The notes below the pieces were generated by a model. The model worked only from the letters and a program-made list of their open reading frames with translations. It searched no databases and was not told the DNA's origin. A DNA stretch of 64,000 nt, from positions 1-64,000 of the forward strand of contig JAPJBO010000495.1 in assembly GCA_030068145.1 (NCBI GenBank), in the 5' to 3' direction. The DNA is from Diplonema papillatum. Lineage: Eukaryota > Euglenozoa > Diplonemea > Diplonemida > Diplonemidae. The position numbers and the translations under genes were made by a program. Shown here piece after piece: positions 10,149-20,195 of the stretch (position 1 is the stretch's first letter; each line of letters opens with the position of its first letter).

Positions 10149-10387
10149 AACTAAACACACAACACACACAATATAGTCTGTGGTGTACCGTTAATAGGAA
10201 TCAGCCCCCCACACCCAGAAGAGCCGCCGAAGCGGCCCGGTCTTCACAGAGGGCGCTTTTGCAGGCTATTCGCCGCAACTCCGTGATTGCTCCAGGGCAC
10301 CACGCTCTGACCGCAATTGCTGCGGGGCAGCGAGCCAGCCGGGACAGAGTTGTACACGATGAGGTCCAGCCTCGGCAGACTGTGGAG

Positions 10388-10760
10388 CACCTGTCGGGGG
10401 GAAAACTTAGTTTAGTAGGCAAGACACTGCCTCTCATGCATGTTTGATGCTGGCATCAAGTCTTCTTCGAAGAAAGTGTAAAATAGAAAAGGGAAAAAGG
10501 AAAAGGGTAAAGGTGTCGCAGGGAGTGTAAGACTCCGCAGGTAGGGGTATGAAACCTTGAGGGACTGAGCACCTGTCGGGGGGGGAAAACTTAGTTTAGT
10601 AGGCAAGACACTGCCTCTCATGCATGTTTGATGCTAGCATCAAGTCTTCTTCGAAGAAAGTGTAAAATAGAAAAGGGAAAAAGGAAAAGGGTAAAGGTGT
10701 CGCAGGGAGTGTAAGACTCCGCAGGTAGGGAAAGGGGGGGTATGAAACCTTGAGGGACTA
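10388..10760. repeat. Tandem duplication, about 181 bp x 2
   Basis: Two nearly identical direct copies containing 'AACTTAGTTTAGTAGGCAAG', 'GCATCAAGTCTTCTTCGAAG' and 'GTGTCGCAGGGAGTGTAAG'. A small part ('ATGCATGTTTGATGCT') recurs at 39,091. The stretch 10,200-10,387 just upstream has open frames on both strands but nothing recognised. Confidence 0.9.
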
Positions 10761-10885
10761 GTCCTCTTTATTATTTTTACCGCGGTGTTGTGTGCACCTC
10801 GTTCTTCGTCCCGGGTTTCGCTCGTGAACGCAGACCAATCCAGAGTTAGAGCTTATCAGTGGTCCTTTGGATGGGGACTTTCGGT

Positions 10886-11062
10886 GGATTGTAAAAACGT
10901 GCTTGGAATGGGTATGTGCTCAACACCGCACTGGTCCCGTCTGCGCCGAGTTTCGGTCCTCTAAGCCACGGACACATAAGGCGGACATCATCAGCGCGCA
11001 GCGGTGTGAGTCTGGTTTGTCAGGCGGCTGTTTGTAGCTCGTCACAGCCGGGGAATTTCGGT
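10886..11062. repeat. Dispersed repeat H, copy 1
   Basis: It shares 'AACGTGCTTGGAATGGGTAT', 'AGCCACGGACACATAAGGCG' and 'AGCTCGTCACAGCC' with 19,178-19,465 and, in part, 59,368-59,640. Confidence 0.8.
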
Positions 11063-11123
11063 GGGGGGGGAAATCCTAGTTTAACCCCGTTTTTCGTAAA
11101 AGGGTCTCCATAGGTTTTTTCCC

Positions 11124-12206
11124 CCCCTGGGAATGACACCGTGATGGACGAGCGCGGCGGGGCCTTCAGGCCTGGAGGCCTGGCCGGGTTCGAACCCTGC
11201 CCTGGCAAGCAATCAGCAAAGCCTGCTGCAAAAGCTGCAGTGCAGAGGGCAGCAGGAAAGCCTGCTGCAAAGACTGGAAAAGCGGCAGGCAAGCCTGCCG
11301 CAAGTGGTACTGCGACCAGGAGGCACGCAGGTTCAGCGAGAAGGGCAGCATGCTAGAAACGCCTCTGTGCATACTGTGTCAAATGTAACTTGTGTGATCT
11401 TCTTGAGCGAGGAGGACCGATGTGTTTATCAACACGACAGCGGAGCCACCTATCACAGCTTGCACTGGCTACCGAAGATGTGATCCCCTGGGAATGACAC
11501 CGTGATGGACGAGCGCGGCGGGGCCTTCAGGCCTGGAGGCCTGGCCGGGTTCGAACCCTGCCCTGGCAAGCAATCAGCAAAGCCTGCTGCAAAAGCTGCA
11601 GTGCAGAGGGCAGCAGGAAAGCCTGCTGCAAAGACTGGAAAAGCGGCAGGCAAGCCTGCCGCAAGTGGTACTGCGACCAGGAGGCACGCAGGTTCAGCGA
11701 GAAGGGCAGCATGCTAGAAACGCCTCTGTGCATACTGTGTCAAGTGTAACTTGTGTGATCTTCTTGAGCGAGGAGGACCGATGTGTTTATCAGCACGACA
11801 GCGGAGCCACCCATCACAGCTTGCACTGGCTACCGAAGATGTGATCCCCTGGGAATGACACCGTGATGGACGAGCGCGGCGGGGCCTTCAGGCCTGGAGG
11901 CCTGGCCGGGTTTTCGAACCCTGCCCTGGCAAGCAATCAGCAAAGCCTGCTGCAAAAGCTGCAGTGCAGAGGGCAGCAGGAAAGCCTGCTGCAAAGACTG
12001 GAAAAGCGGCAGGCAAGCCTGCCGCAAGTGGTACTGCGACCAGGAGGCACGCAGGTTCAGCGAGAAGAGCAGCATGCTAGAAACGCCTCTGTGCATACTG
12101 TGTCAAGTGTAACTTGTGTGATCTTCTTGAGCGAGGAGGACCGATGTGTTTATCAGCACGACAGCGGAGCCACCCATCACAGCTTGCACTGGCTACCGAA
12201 GATGTG
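11124..12206 (+). repeat. 361-bp repeat x 3 with tRNA-like Pol III boxes
   Basis: Three direct copies start at about 11,124, 11,485 and 11,846, with an exact 361-bp spacing and very few differences, so they arose recently. Each has a B-box-like GGTTCGAACCC behind an A-box-like region; in the third copy two extra T bases split the B box. The body is rich in GCTGC/GCAGC. The layout suggests a tandemly amplified tRNA-derived SINE or Pol III unit. A truncated fourth end continues to about 12,250. Confidence 0.8.
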
Positions 12207-12354
12207 ATCTTCTCGAGCGAGGAGAACCGATTTGTTCGTCAGCACGATCAAAGAGATACTCGACGTAGCTGCTTTGACTCCGACTGGAAGGGAGGAAATT
12301 ATTCACTGCTGTTGAACGCTTGCGCCCGCCACTAAACCAAGATACTTGCGTTGT

Positions 12355-12940
12355 CACACGATGGAAAGAACTGCGTTTTGTTTTATTCTTTTACTTGTAA
12401 GTTGTCGACAACTCGTTTTGTGTTGGGGTGTCATTCAGATGTAAATCTAAAGCCGCCCACGTCAAACTTTGTTAACCACTTACGGACGGAAGGAGGGTTA
12501 TTTGGGAAAAGGGGGGGCTTCGCGGCAAACCTCAGGTATCCGTTGAGAGCTCGGAGCAGGACTTTTGCCCGATGAAGGACGCATTTCAAAGATTTGTGTC
12601 AGATATTTCCAATAAAGCAAACGGCGACCACTTTCGACCATTCTTTGGCCTCTCACCCGCGAACTTCTTGATTTAACTACCAATACAGTGGTAGTTCGTC
12701 CGGAAGTGGTTAAGCAGTGAGTTCTTTTAAGTACATGAACCACATGTCGTTAAGCAGCGGCTGCCAGAACTTGCCGTGACACCTATGATCAAAGTAAAGA
12801 GGAAAGGAGAAAAGGTTTCTAAAAAAGACAGGGCAGGTTGTATTTTTCGACCCTCGTAGATCACTGGGTCAGGCGCGCCAGGTTGATGCTGGGCTAGTTT
12901 CTGTCTGGGCTTGGACTGTGTAGTCTTTCCGATCTGCTGC
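12355..12940. repeat. Repeat shared with 25.77-26.05 kb, interrupted by a MITE
   Basis: It matches 25,770-26,050 ('GGTGTCATTCAGATG', 'AAAGCCGCCCACGTCAAA', 'AGCAGCGGCTGCC', 'GGGTCAGGCGCGCCAGG'). The copy here is split by the TTAA element at 12,476 and by about 40 extra bases after it. Confidence 0.8.
12476..12709. mobile_element. TTAA-target MITE (234 bp), piggyBac-like
   Basis: The left end CCACTTACGGACG and right end CGTCCGGAAGTGG are inverted with one mismatch and flanked by TTAA on both sides (12,472-12,475 and 12,710-12,713). The related sequence at 25.87 kb has TTAA once with no insert. TTAA duplication is the signature of piggyBac-type transposases. It is too short to code for one, so it is non-autonomous. 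Confidence 0.85.
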
Positions 12941-13061
12941 CGAACACACACTTGGTGTGTCCGACAGCCGCCGTCGCGGTAGGCGGGAACTCACACACCG
13001 AGACGGAGTCCCAGTCGATGTCGGCGAGGTCGATGTCTTCGCGTGAAGGCACAGCCGGCAT
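12894..13061 (-). CDS. Small protein related to the next gene, truncated
   Basis: 55 codons from ATG (13,061). The N-terminus 'MPAVPSREDIDLADIDWDSV' parallels 'MPAPTKEDLDLTQVKWKDV' of the gene at 13.2-13.6 kb, and both reach a 'CVF' cysteine at similar distance. The C-terminal half differs because it runs into a dispersed repeat and stops. A 'CTAGTGCGCACAAACAAAA' motif lies upstream, as in the paralog. It is probably a broken or chimeric paralog, or a first exon. Confidence 0.45.
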   Translation of the reverse strand: MPAVPSREDIDLADIDWDSVSVCEFPPTATAAVGHTKCVFGSRSERLHSPSPDRN

Positions 13062-13224
13062 ACTAATTTTGTTTGTAAACCGGCTCTTTTTAATAATGAC
13101 AAACACGTTTGTTACCATAAAAAATTAGCACGGCGCTTTCTTTTGTTTGTGCGCACTAGCGGCCTGACCACTGCATCGGGGTGTGTAAGGGCACCCTCTG
13201 GGAGGCAGTCATCCGCGGAGAGGG

Positions 13225-13602
13225 TCATCCCCTCCAGCCGGATAGGCCGTCCTCCGGATCCGTCCTTATGCTGTCCGGATCAATAAGGGGGCCTCCCTTG
13301 TGTACGATCCAGCAGCAAGGAGGACAGATCCATCCCGTCTGCCCGGCGGCGTCCTCTGGCAGGGCGAATTTCTTCGCCACGGCTGCCCCGCCCTTCAGCC
13401 TGCTCTGCAGACAAGCGGCGTCTCCCACACCACCGCATCTGCAACATGTAACCTCGCTGGAGTGCAAGGTGTCGCACGTTGGGTAGAACACGCACTGTTC
13501 CCCCGGCATTGTCCTATTCGGTCCGATAGGCTCCTCGGGAACGGGGACGTCTTTCCACTTCACCTGGGTCAAGTCCAGATCCTCCTTGGTGGGTGCGGGC
13601 AT
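13225..13602 (-). CDS. Small cysteine-rich protein, PHD-like (125 aa)
   Basis: ATG at 13,602; stop at 13,225. An acidic/Trp-bearing N-terminus (residues 1-22) is followed by a Cys-rich part: 'CVFYPTC', 'TCCRCGGVGDAAC' and 'TGWICPPCCW'. The W-x-C-x-x-C ending and paired cysteines resemble a PHD or other zinc-binding module, but the full C4HC3 order is not clear. It lies downstream of the leader-like repeat at 13,617-13,722. A truncated relative lies 160 bp further on in the same orientation, so this is a local gene duplication. The cellular role is unknown. Confidence 0.6.
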   Translation of the reverse strand: MPAPTKEDLDLTQVKWKDVPVPEEPIGPNRTMPGEQCVFYPTCDTLHSSEVTCCRCGGVGDAACLQSRLKGGAAVAKKFALPEDAAGQTGWICPPCCWIVHKGGPLIDPDSIRTDPEDGLSGWRG

Positions 13603-13616
13603 TTTGCGTTTCCTTT

Positions 13617-13722
13617 TTTGTTTGTGCGCACTAGCGGAACTCACCTGCTTTGGTAAGTTTCATGTAGTACGCTACCAACTACTAATTTTTAGTACCAACA
13701 ATGCATTGTTAACACAAAAAAG
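13617..13722 (-). promoter_or_regulatory. Leader-like repeat upstream of Cys-rich gene
   Basis: Second copy of the repeat at 4,813-4,918. In gene sense it reads CAG|GTGAGT followed by 'CTAGTGCGCACAAACAAAA' and the ATG 15-20 nt later. The short motif also precedes the paralog at 13,143-13,163. Conservation upstream of two genes suggests a promoter or 5' UTR element; this is inference. Confidence 0.45.
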
Positions 13723-13831
13723 GAGCACGCAGACGATGTACACGCAGCTGCAGGTGCCCCTCCTTATCGGTGGTTCCGCTCTCGATTTCGTTCTACAGTG
13801 TGAGTGGGAAATCGCCGCCGAGGAAGTGGAC

Positions 13832-14990
13832 TTGTTGCGTCGGCTGCGGCAAGGCCCACCCTTCTGCTCCGGTACGGAGGAAAAGCGACGGTTGCGCGAC
13901 GTGCTCGCTGAGGTCGCGCCGACGGTACTCGAGCACTTGTCCGAGGGCAGTTGGGGTCTGTCCCCCCTGTGAGTGCCTGAAGTGACACTCGGTTGCGGCA
14001 AGTCCCTGCCTTCTGCGCCCAGTACGGAGGAAAAGCGAGGGTTGCGCGACGTGCCTGAAGGCATCGCTGCCTGCGGGAGGTTGTGCCGATGGTCCTCGAC
14101 CGCTTGTCCGAGGACAGTTGGGCTTTGTCCCCCCTGTGAGTGCCTGAAGTGACACTCGGTTGCGGCAAGTCCCTGCCTTCTGCGCCCGGTACGGAGGAAA
14201 AGCGAGGGTTGCACGACGTGCCTGAAGGCATCGCTGCCTGCGGGGTCGCGCCGACGGTACTCGAGCACTTGTCCGAGGACAGTTGGGCTCTGTCCTCCCT
14301 GTGAGTGCCTGAAGTGACACTCGGTTGCGGCAAGTCCCTGCCTTCTGCGCCCGGTACGGAGGAAAAGCGAGGGTTGCACGACGTGCCTGAAGGCAGCGCT
14401 GCCTGCGGGGTCGCGCCGACGGTACTCGAGCACTTGTCCGAGGGACAGTTGGGCTCTGTCCCCCCTGTGAGTGCCTGAAGTGACACTCGGTTGCGGCAAG
14501 TCCCTGCCTTCTGCGCCCGGTACGGAGGAAAAGCGAGGGTTGCGCGACGTGCCTGAAGGCATCGCTGCCTGCGGGGTCGCGCCGACGGTACTCGAGCACT
14601 TGTCCGAGGACAGTTGGGCTCTGTCCCTCCTGTGAGTGCCTGAAGTGACACTCGGTTGCGGCAAATCCCTGCCTTCTGCTCCCGGTACGGAGGAAAAGCG
14701 AGGGTTGCGCGACGTGCCTGAAGGCATCGCTGCCTGCCGGAGGTTGTGCCGATGGTCCTCGACCGCTTGTCCGAGGACAGTTGGGCTCTGTCCCTCCTGT
14801 GAGTGCCTGAAGTGACACTCGGTTGCGGCAAGTCCCTGCCTTCTGCTCCCGGTACGGAGGAAAAGCGAGGGTTGCGCGACGTGCCTGAAGGCATCGCTGC
14901 CTGCGGGAGGTTGTGCCGATGGTCCTCGACCGCTTGTCCGAGGACAGTTGGGCTCTCGTCCCCCCTGTGAGTGCCTGAAGTGACACTACA
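13832..14990. repeat. Minisatellite, 165-168 bp unit, 7 copies
   Basis: The marker 'GAGTGCCTGAAGTGACACTC' begins at 13,971, 14,138, 14,303, 14,469, 14,634, 14,801 and 14,969. Two unit types alternate: one with 'GTCGCGCCGACGGTACTCG', the other with 'GGTTGTGCCGATGGTCCTCG'. Most steps are near a multiple of three, which creates long open frames on the minus strand with 55-residue repeats. I regard those as by-products. Confidence 0.9.
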
Positions 14991-15191
14991 CCAGGCTCAC
15001 AGCCAGGCACCTACATGAAAGAGGAACTAAGAACAAGGGACACCCACGGTCACAATCCGGCCGTCCCATGCGACGTCCCAGGTCAACGGCACACGCACAG
15101 GTGGATGCTACGTAGCATCCGTGCTATGCTTACTTACACCACGAGGTGATACATACGCTGTACCATCAAGGGGCGGTACACGTACCACCTG

Positions 15192-15560
15192 ATGCCAGAG
15201 AATCCCCATGATGCCGTGGTTCACGCTCAGAAAGCCACGGCAGAGTTGGCAAAAAAAAGGCAGGCGACAAGGACGAAAAGAAGGAGCCCTTTGGGGAGGC
15301 TCTTAATGGGGAGGTTCGAAGGCTTGTTGCCTCAAAAAACAGGAGGTCGCAAGCCCCTATCAAGATCGGTTCTGGAGGAGGGGGGGGGGGGGGCACGAAG
15401 AGGAGGAATCGCACGCGCTGGAGAAAGTCAGCGAATACATGCTGCGCGGACTCTTGTACGGACTAGTACTGTGCACCCACAACTTTCCCACATTGTGGTC
15501 AGAATAGCCACAACATTTTACCCACAATGGACAAGGGTGGGCGCGGCAAGTGAGGGGTAA
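15192..15560 (+). CDS. Hypothetical basic protein (122 aa)
   Basis: Open from ATG to TAA, and also open for 16 codons before the ATG. The N-terminal half is helical and basic ('HAQKATAELAKKRQATRTKR'), followed by a Gly/Arg stretch through a G run. No family was recognised. The frame crosses a homopolymer G run near 15,382, which may hide an indel. Confidence 0.35.
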   Translation: MPENPHDAVVHAQKATAELAKKRQATRTKRRSPLGRLLMGRFEGLLPQKTGGRKPLSRSVLEEGGGGARRGGIARAGESQRIHAARTLVRTSTVHPQLSHIVVRIATTFYPQWTRVGAASEG

Positions 15561-15767
15561 ATTACGGTTTTTTTCGGCATAGCGACGGGGTGAAAACCTT
15601 TGTACTAAGATTTCGATCGTATACGACTAGAAAAAGGTAAAAAGACAAGCGCTTCGTTTTGATTGTGCATGCCGGTTGATCGTTTTCCCCACTTGCTTTT
15701 TACCCTGTGTATAATCAGGTAAGGAACTCTGATCACCAAAACACGCTGCCTATGAGTTAACTTGAAA

Positions 15768-15912
15768 TACCGGGGGTTTCGGGTCTCCGTGTGTCAGCTG
15801 ATGAATGGGTTCTCTAGAGCCAGAAAGGGCTATATGGTTACGGGTTGTATATTTCGAGACTGGAGGTCCTATGAACATGCAATGTGAATAGCCTCTATTC
15901 GAGCCAACCCGG
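15768..15912 (+). repeat. Module M followed by a segment shared with 37.06 kb
   Basis: Module M ('GTCTCCGTGTG', 'GGGCTATATGGTTACGGG') is followed by about 55 bp ('GACTGGAGGTCCTATGAAC', 'CAATGTGAATAGCCTC') that recurs at 37,062-37,125. In both places a tRNA-like sequence follows within about 100 bp. Confidence 0.75.
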
Positions 15913-16000
15913 CTTTTCTTGCAACAATTATGAAACCGTATCGTTTTTGGACTGGATAATAGTTCAGAACAAGCTTTTTTCCCTTCTGGGAAAATGCACA

Positions 16001-16068
16001 GGGGTGGCAGAGTGAGCGGGCGCCGGCCTTCAGGCCGGTCGGCCCGGGTTCGAACCCCGCCCGTGACA
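16001..16068 (+). ncRNA. tRNA-like sequence with A and B boxes
   Basis: An A-box-like TGGCAGAGTGAGCGG and a perfect B box GGTTCGAACCC lie at tRNA-like spacing, with a strong hairpin (CCGGCC-TTCA-GGCCGG) in the anticodon-arm position. The acceptor ends do not pair and the anticodon loop would be abnormal, so it is not a normal tRNA gene. It is better read as a SINE head or tRNA relic able to bind TFIIIC. Confidence 0.5.
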
Positions 16069-16159
16069 TTTTTCCGGTCGGGGATTGTTTTCGAGGTTTG
16101 TTGCGTTCCGGGGTCTAATGTGCCCGAAATTTGCGTTTTTTGCGGAGTTTCTCAGTATC

Positions 16160-16530
16160 TCGCGGTATTTGGGTCACCCCGTCGCCCCGGGAGGGCCGGC
16201 GGGGGGGCGCCCCACCCGGGTACGAGCGCCAAACTTTACCCGTGCTCGGTGGGTCCGAGGGGTGTCCCCCCCTGGTACCAGCGCCAAACTTTTCCCGTAC
16301 TCGGTGGGTCGGGGGGGGGTGTCTCCCCCCGGGCACGAGCACCGACCTTGACTTCACCCGGACTTTACCACCCTGGCCGAACTTCGCTTCGTGCCCGAAC
16401 TTTTTTTAGTACCAGCGCAGCCTGAGCGCTTAGCACCAGAACTTAGCAACGCCCGAACTTAGCATCACTCGAACTTAGCTTCACCAGAACTTAACATTGC
16501 CCGAACTTAGCTTCGCCCCGAACTTTTTTA
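16160..16530. repeat. Degenerate GC-rich direct repeats
   Basis: Imperfect direct copies of 'CAGCGCCAAACTTTTCCCG' and then of 'GCCCGAACTTAGC' at short spacing. No gene was recognised here. Confidence 0.6.
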
Positions 16531-16630
16531 CCTGCTGCCTCCAGTCTCGCCACGCGCCGGCCTTAGCCGAGCGCACGTACTTTTTAGCCTGCACAATACA
16601 TTGAAGGGCAAACCCGCAAGATTGTTAGTA

Positions 16631-17000
16631 CTAAAAAAGGGGGGAGCAACACACCTCGATGGTTAGCAGCTTTGCGTGGATCTCGTTTCGCGCGACTCTG
16701 CTTCCGTTGCCGCGGACTCCGTTCTGTACCACGACGACCTTGTCGGCGCGCATAGTAGGTCGGAAGCAAGGGATGACGGTCGCGCTGGCCGTCCAAACGG
16801 ATGCCGTGCTACTGCAAGTCTTCGACGACGGTGAGCTGGGACCGGACCGCTTTTTCTTCGGCAATGCGCTTGATTAAAGTCATCTCGCGCTTGCCTGCCG
16901 CTGACGCGCTGGCGAACTGCATCAGCAGGCATTAGGCTCGGTCAGGACTGATCCCTCACACCGAAGTGATCATGTCATCTGAACTCCGGCTGCGCAGCGG
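16631..17000 (-). pseudogene. Broken coding stretch, family not recognised
   Basis: On the minus strand one frame reads 'REMTLIKRIAEEKAVRSQL' and ends in a stop. A second frame then reads 'TVIPCFRPTMRADKVVVVQN' and 'RVARNEIHAKLLTIE', up to a donor-like GAG|GTGTGT. Both pieces look like real protein, so this may be a frameshifted gene or two exons. 17,060-17,600 has more open minus-strand frames ('ARDGYIYSLIDATAV', 'VVGVSLDGVWMSADLG') with no family match. Confidence 0.35.
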
Positions 17001-17614
17001 GTTTGCTGGCACGTCCGAGCCAGCTCGTCAGTGGCAGCTTTGAGGCGAGCAATTACACCTTGCCTTAGGACCGACTGACCCATGTCCAAGTGCTGTTGAC
17101 ACGGAAACCTTCTCCACTTCGGCCTTCAATGTTCTCCATTGAATATTCGCTACTACAACCAAGATCTGCACTCATCCACACTCCATCGAGGCTCACGCCA
17201 ACGACTTCGCGGCGTGGACCACGCACTCCTACGCACGCCTGGCTTTGTGATACTGCCGTAGCATCGATCAGCGAGTAAATGTATCCATCCCTGGCCGTGG
17301 CGCTCGATGGTTTCGGTAAACCGCATCGTGTATACACAGCCGAGACTTGACTCCGTAGAGTGCGATGAGACCGAACGCAAGTCAAGACCCGAGTGCAATG
17401 GACCTAGCTGCCGATAATACCCCACTTCGTGTGATCTGCATGGCCACGGCTGCAAAGCCGACCTTTTGTTCACGAATTTGATGATGTTCTGCCGCTGCCG
17501 GATGCTCGAAAACGCAAAGAAACGCAAACGTGCAAGAGGCATGAGATGAGACAGTTTGATCGTTCCGAAAGGCTCCCGGCAGGGCCTGCCTAAACAGAGC
17601 ACTACGGGTTGAGA

Positions 17615-18470
17615 TTTTCGCGAAGCGAAACGAGAAGAAGCTCTGGGTGGTATTTTTGCAGTGGGAACCTCACGAGACTAGACATTCTTTTTGGAAACAG
17701 CATCGCTGCTGCTTTCTTTTCCTGCGCTAAGTGATCTGCCCCATCGCAGCGCCAGGATTTCAAACAGAGCATCAAACAGCACCTCACGGCAGGAGCACGC
17801 AAGCCGGTCCATCATATGATTCCTGGAGCCCAACCGAATTGCTTGCCGCTGTTTATCACGGGTGAGCCGTGGCGAAGCGAAGCGAGAAGAAGCTCTGCGT
17901 GGGGTTCGTGCACTGTGAGCCTCACGAGACTAGACGATTTTTTTGGAAATCGTCAGTCGCTCTCGTTCGAGATCCATTGACCCCAAACACCATCCAATCT
18001 TGCGATTCAAATTCAGAAGATGCGTGTGATGCTTGTTCTCGGAGATTTCAGGATGGAACCGAAACGAATTGCCTGCCGCTGTTTATCACTGGCGCGCCGC
18101 GGCGAAGCGAAGCGAGAAGAAGCTCTAGTGTGAGGTATCGAGATCTCGTTTCGTTAACGGAATCAAAATGACAAATCACTCCACCAAACCAGGAGCGGCC
18201 ATGGCACCACCACACAATTCATCGAATCAAAGGGCTCTCTCAAACTGTCAATCCCCACCCCCCCGCACGACGCCTTGCACACAGCGGAACCGCACGCGAC
18301 TAAACGATTTTTGGAAATCGTCAGTCGCTCTCGTTCGAGATCCAACCATCCAATCTTGCGATTCAAATCCTGAAGATGCGTGTGATGCTCGTTCTCGGAC
18401 CCAGGATTTCAGGATGGAACCGAAACGAATCGCCTATCGATGTTTAATATTTGACCCACAAACAGGCCTG
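17615..18470. repeat. Direct repeats of about 200-240 bp, about 4 copies
   Basis: Copies share 'GCGAAGCGAGAAGAAGCTCT', 'CCTCACGAGACTAGACGA', 'GTCAGTCGCTCTCGTTCGAG' and 'AACCGAAACGAATTGCC'. An 18S fragment (18,140-18,257) is embedded between copies. Confidence 0.8.
18140..18257 (-). rRNA. 18S rRNA fragment (mid 3' domain), pseudogene
   Basis: On the minus strand it reads 'GGTGGTGCCATGGCCGCTCC', 'GGTGGAGTGATTTGTC' and 'TTCCGTTAACGAAACGAG', the well-known eukaryotic SSU stretch around the region after position 1,200. The 118-bp piece ends within the same ~22 bases with which the 20.3-20.7 kb fragment begins. It is embedded in unrelated repeats, so it is not part of an rDNA unit. Confidence 0.85.
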
Positions 18471-18504
18471 AAGCGGTGTAGAGTGTTTCGAGGGTGTTCC
18501 AAAC

Positions 18505-18845
18505 GTTCCTGACGAGCAGAATTGTCTAAGCCTTTAAGACTAGGCGTAAGATTGTTCACCCACTAACAGGGAACGCGTGCTGGGTTTAGACCGTCGCGAG
18601 ACAGGTTGGCGCTACCCTACTGATGGACAGAGAACCCATCGGGTCAGCGCATTCCGACAGCAATACGGGGTAGTACGAGAGGAACTCCCATTTCTAGTCC
18701 CTGGTATCTAAGGTTGTTCGAACGGAATGCCGTGATGCTACCACTGGGTGGATTGTGGCTCGCCTGTGAGCCAGAACCCAGCCTTAGAGGAATGCACGAG
18801 TCACTTAGGGCACATCGGATTTATCGGGCCACGACTAGCTTCGGC
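18505..18845 (+). rRNA. 28S rRNA fragment (end of domain V and domain VI)
   Basis: It contains 'GATTGTTCACCCACTAACAG', 'GGTTTAGACCGTCGCGAGAC', 'CTACCCTACTGATGG' and the sarcin-ricin loop 'AGTACGAGAGGAAC', then a diverged version of the following helices. It begins at the base where the 50.2-50.5 kb fragment ends in rRNA order. Its last 39 bases are repeated at the start of the 55.2 kb fragment. Flanks are unrelated. Confidence 0.9.
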
Positions 18846-18849
18846 TCAT

Positions 18850-19177
18850 TCGACGCGTGGGGGAGGCGAAAAAGTAAGCCAAGGGGGGCCTCGGTTGACG
18901 AAGTTCTTTGTTTGCTTGCACTGTGGTTGCTTGTGTTCTTTGATCAATCGGCGGGTAGCGCGCCGGTCGGCTTGCCGCACCCCCCGGAGGAAGCACGAGT
19001 GCAAAGGGCGAAGAGAGGGGGGAATCTTGAGGGGGATTGCGACACATTCCCGCAGCCACTTTGATGGGAAGGCGGCTGGGGTGGCCTCTGGCAATTAACA
19101 CGGGGCATTTTGCGCAGGTGACAGACGAGGATGAGTATCCAAGCTGAAACCCAGTAACTTCCTTGCGGGGGGGGGGG
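18850..19177. other. No gene recognised
   Basis: No gene was recognised. 19,115-19,150 repeats a short piece also present inside the 18S fragment at 20.31-20.35 kb ('CAGACGAGGATGAG'). Confidence 0.4.
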
Positions 19178-19465
19178 GGATTGCAAGAACGTGCTTGGAA
19201 TGGGTATGTGCTCAACACCGCACTGGTCCTGTCTGCGCCGTGTTTCGGTCCTTTAAGCCACGGACACATAAGGCGGACCATCATCAGCGTGGAACCTGAG
19301 TGTCTGCAGACAGGACTGCGGTGTGAGTCTGGTTTGTCAGGCGGCTGTTCGTAGCTCGTCACAGCCAGGAACACCCGTGCTACTAGAGCACAGGCGAATC
19401 CGTCACGGGGAGAAGGCCCCTACAACCGTGTCTGAGCAATCAGTTAAAAAACTCAGGGCACTCGC
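19178..19465. repeat. Dispersed repeat H, copy 2 (longest)
   Basis: The fullest copy of repeat H, continuing through 'GAGAAGGCCCCTACAACCGT'. It is matched at 59,368-59,640, and its first half at 10,886-11,062. Confidence 0.85.
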
Positions 19466-19507
19466 CCTGATTGTGACTGCGACTCGCTAGGCAGCACTGA
19501 CTTGTCT

Positions 19508-19640
19508 TCTTTTTACGGTGGCAATCTGCGAAGTACACTCCGCAGAGCACAGTGGACATGGGGTTGCCGTGTGCAGCACCAATGGTTGAAGTACCAAAAG
19601 GAAAAAGAGTGCGAGGAAGTAATCCTGCGTGCTGAGGGCA
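19508..19640. repeat. Dispersed repeat E, copy 1
   Basis: 'GGTGGCAATCTGCGAAGTA', 'GCACAGTGGACATGGGGTTG' and 'AGTGCGAGGAAGTAATCCTG' recur at 55,672-55,792. Confidence 0.85.
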
Positions 19641-19999
19641 GCAAGTCGCGTTACGCGAAGTACCCTACTGGAATGGGGGGATTGCAAGAACGTGCTTGGA
19701 ATGGGTATGGTACCAGGGGGGGGGGGGGGTGGGAGTCAAGCTTCACGTGTTCGGCGGTACTGCAGAGCCACGGGCCTACGGGTCAAGTGGCTACCGATTT
19801 CCCAAACTAAAGCATCAAGGCGTGGAGCACCTTGGAGCTTGGGGCTTGCGCTGAACACAAGCACGTCGAGACGGTCAGCCACATGGCAGAGCGGACGGTG
19901 CTGCCTCCGACTGAAGCTTTGCAAGCTGTGGTTGACCGTCACGTTCCTGGACCAGGAGCGGCCTTTTTCTGTTTCTTCTTCTTTTCCATAAGCGTTCAG

Positions 20000-20195
20000 C
20001 TTGGAAGGAAATGCTCGACGATGCTGCCAGACAAAGAACAGAAGAGATCCCAAGTGCTGTAACTACCGAGTGTTGAACGGACGTGAGGTCATGCTGGTGG
20101 TGTAAGCGAAGAATAAATCAGATTGTGCTTGTATTGGACTTGCCCCTCTACCTCTATATTTCCTCCTTTCCATTCGGAGTCAAAGCAGCTACGTC
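20000..20195 (-). repeat. Retroposon S2, copy 1 (reversed)
   Basis: The reverse complement matches 33,465-33,768 and 55,822-56,070 ('GACGTAGCTGCTTTGACTCC', 'TGACCTCACGTCCGTTCAAC', 'AAGCGCCAGCTT'-like end). The A-rich end suggests retroposition. Confidence 0.7.

Noticed and set aside
13672-15010. Minus-strand ORFs of 350-400 codons
   Set aside because: The 165-168 bp repeat stays open in several frames at once, with no domain in any of them.
16001-16068. A functional tRNA gene (anticodon TCA or CAG)
   Set aside because: The acceptor arms do not pair and the anticodon loop would have eight bases; only the promoter boxes are convincing.
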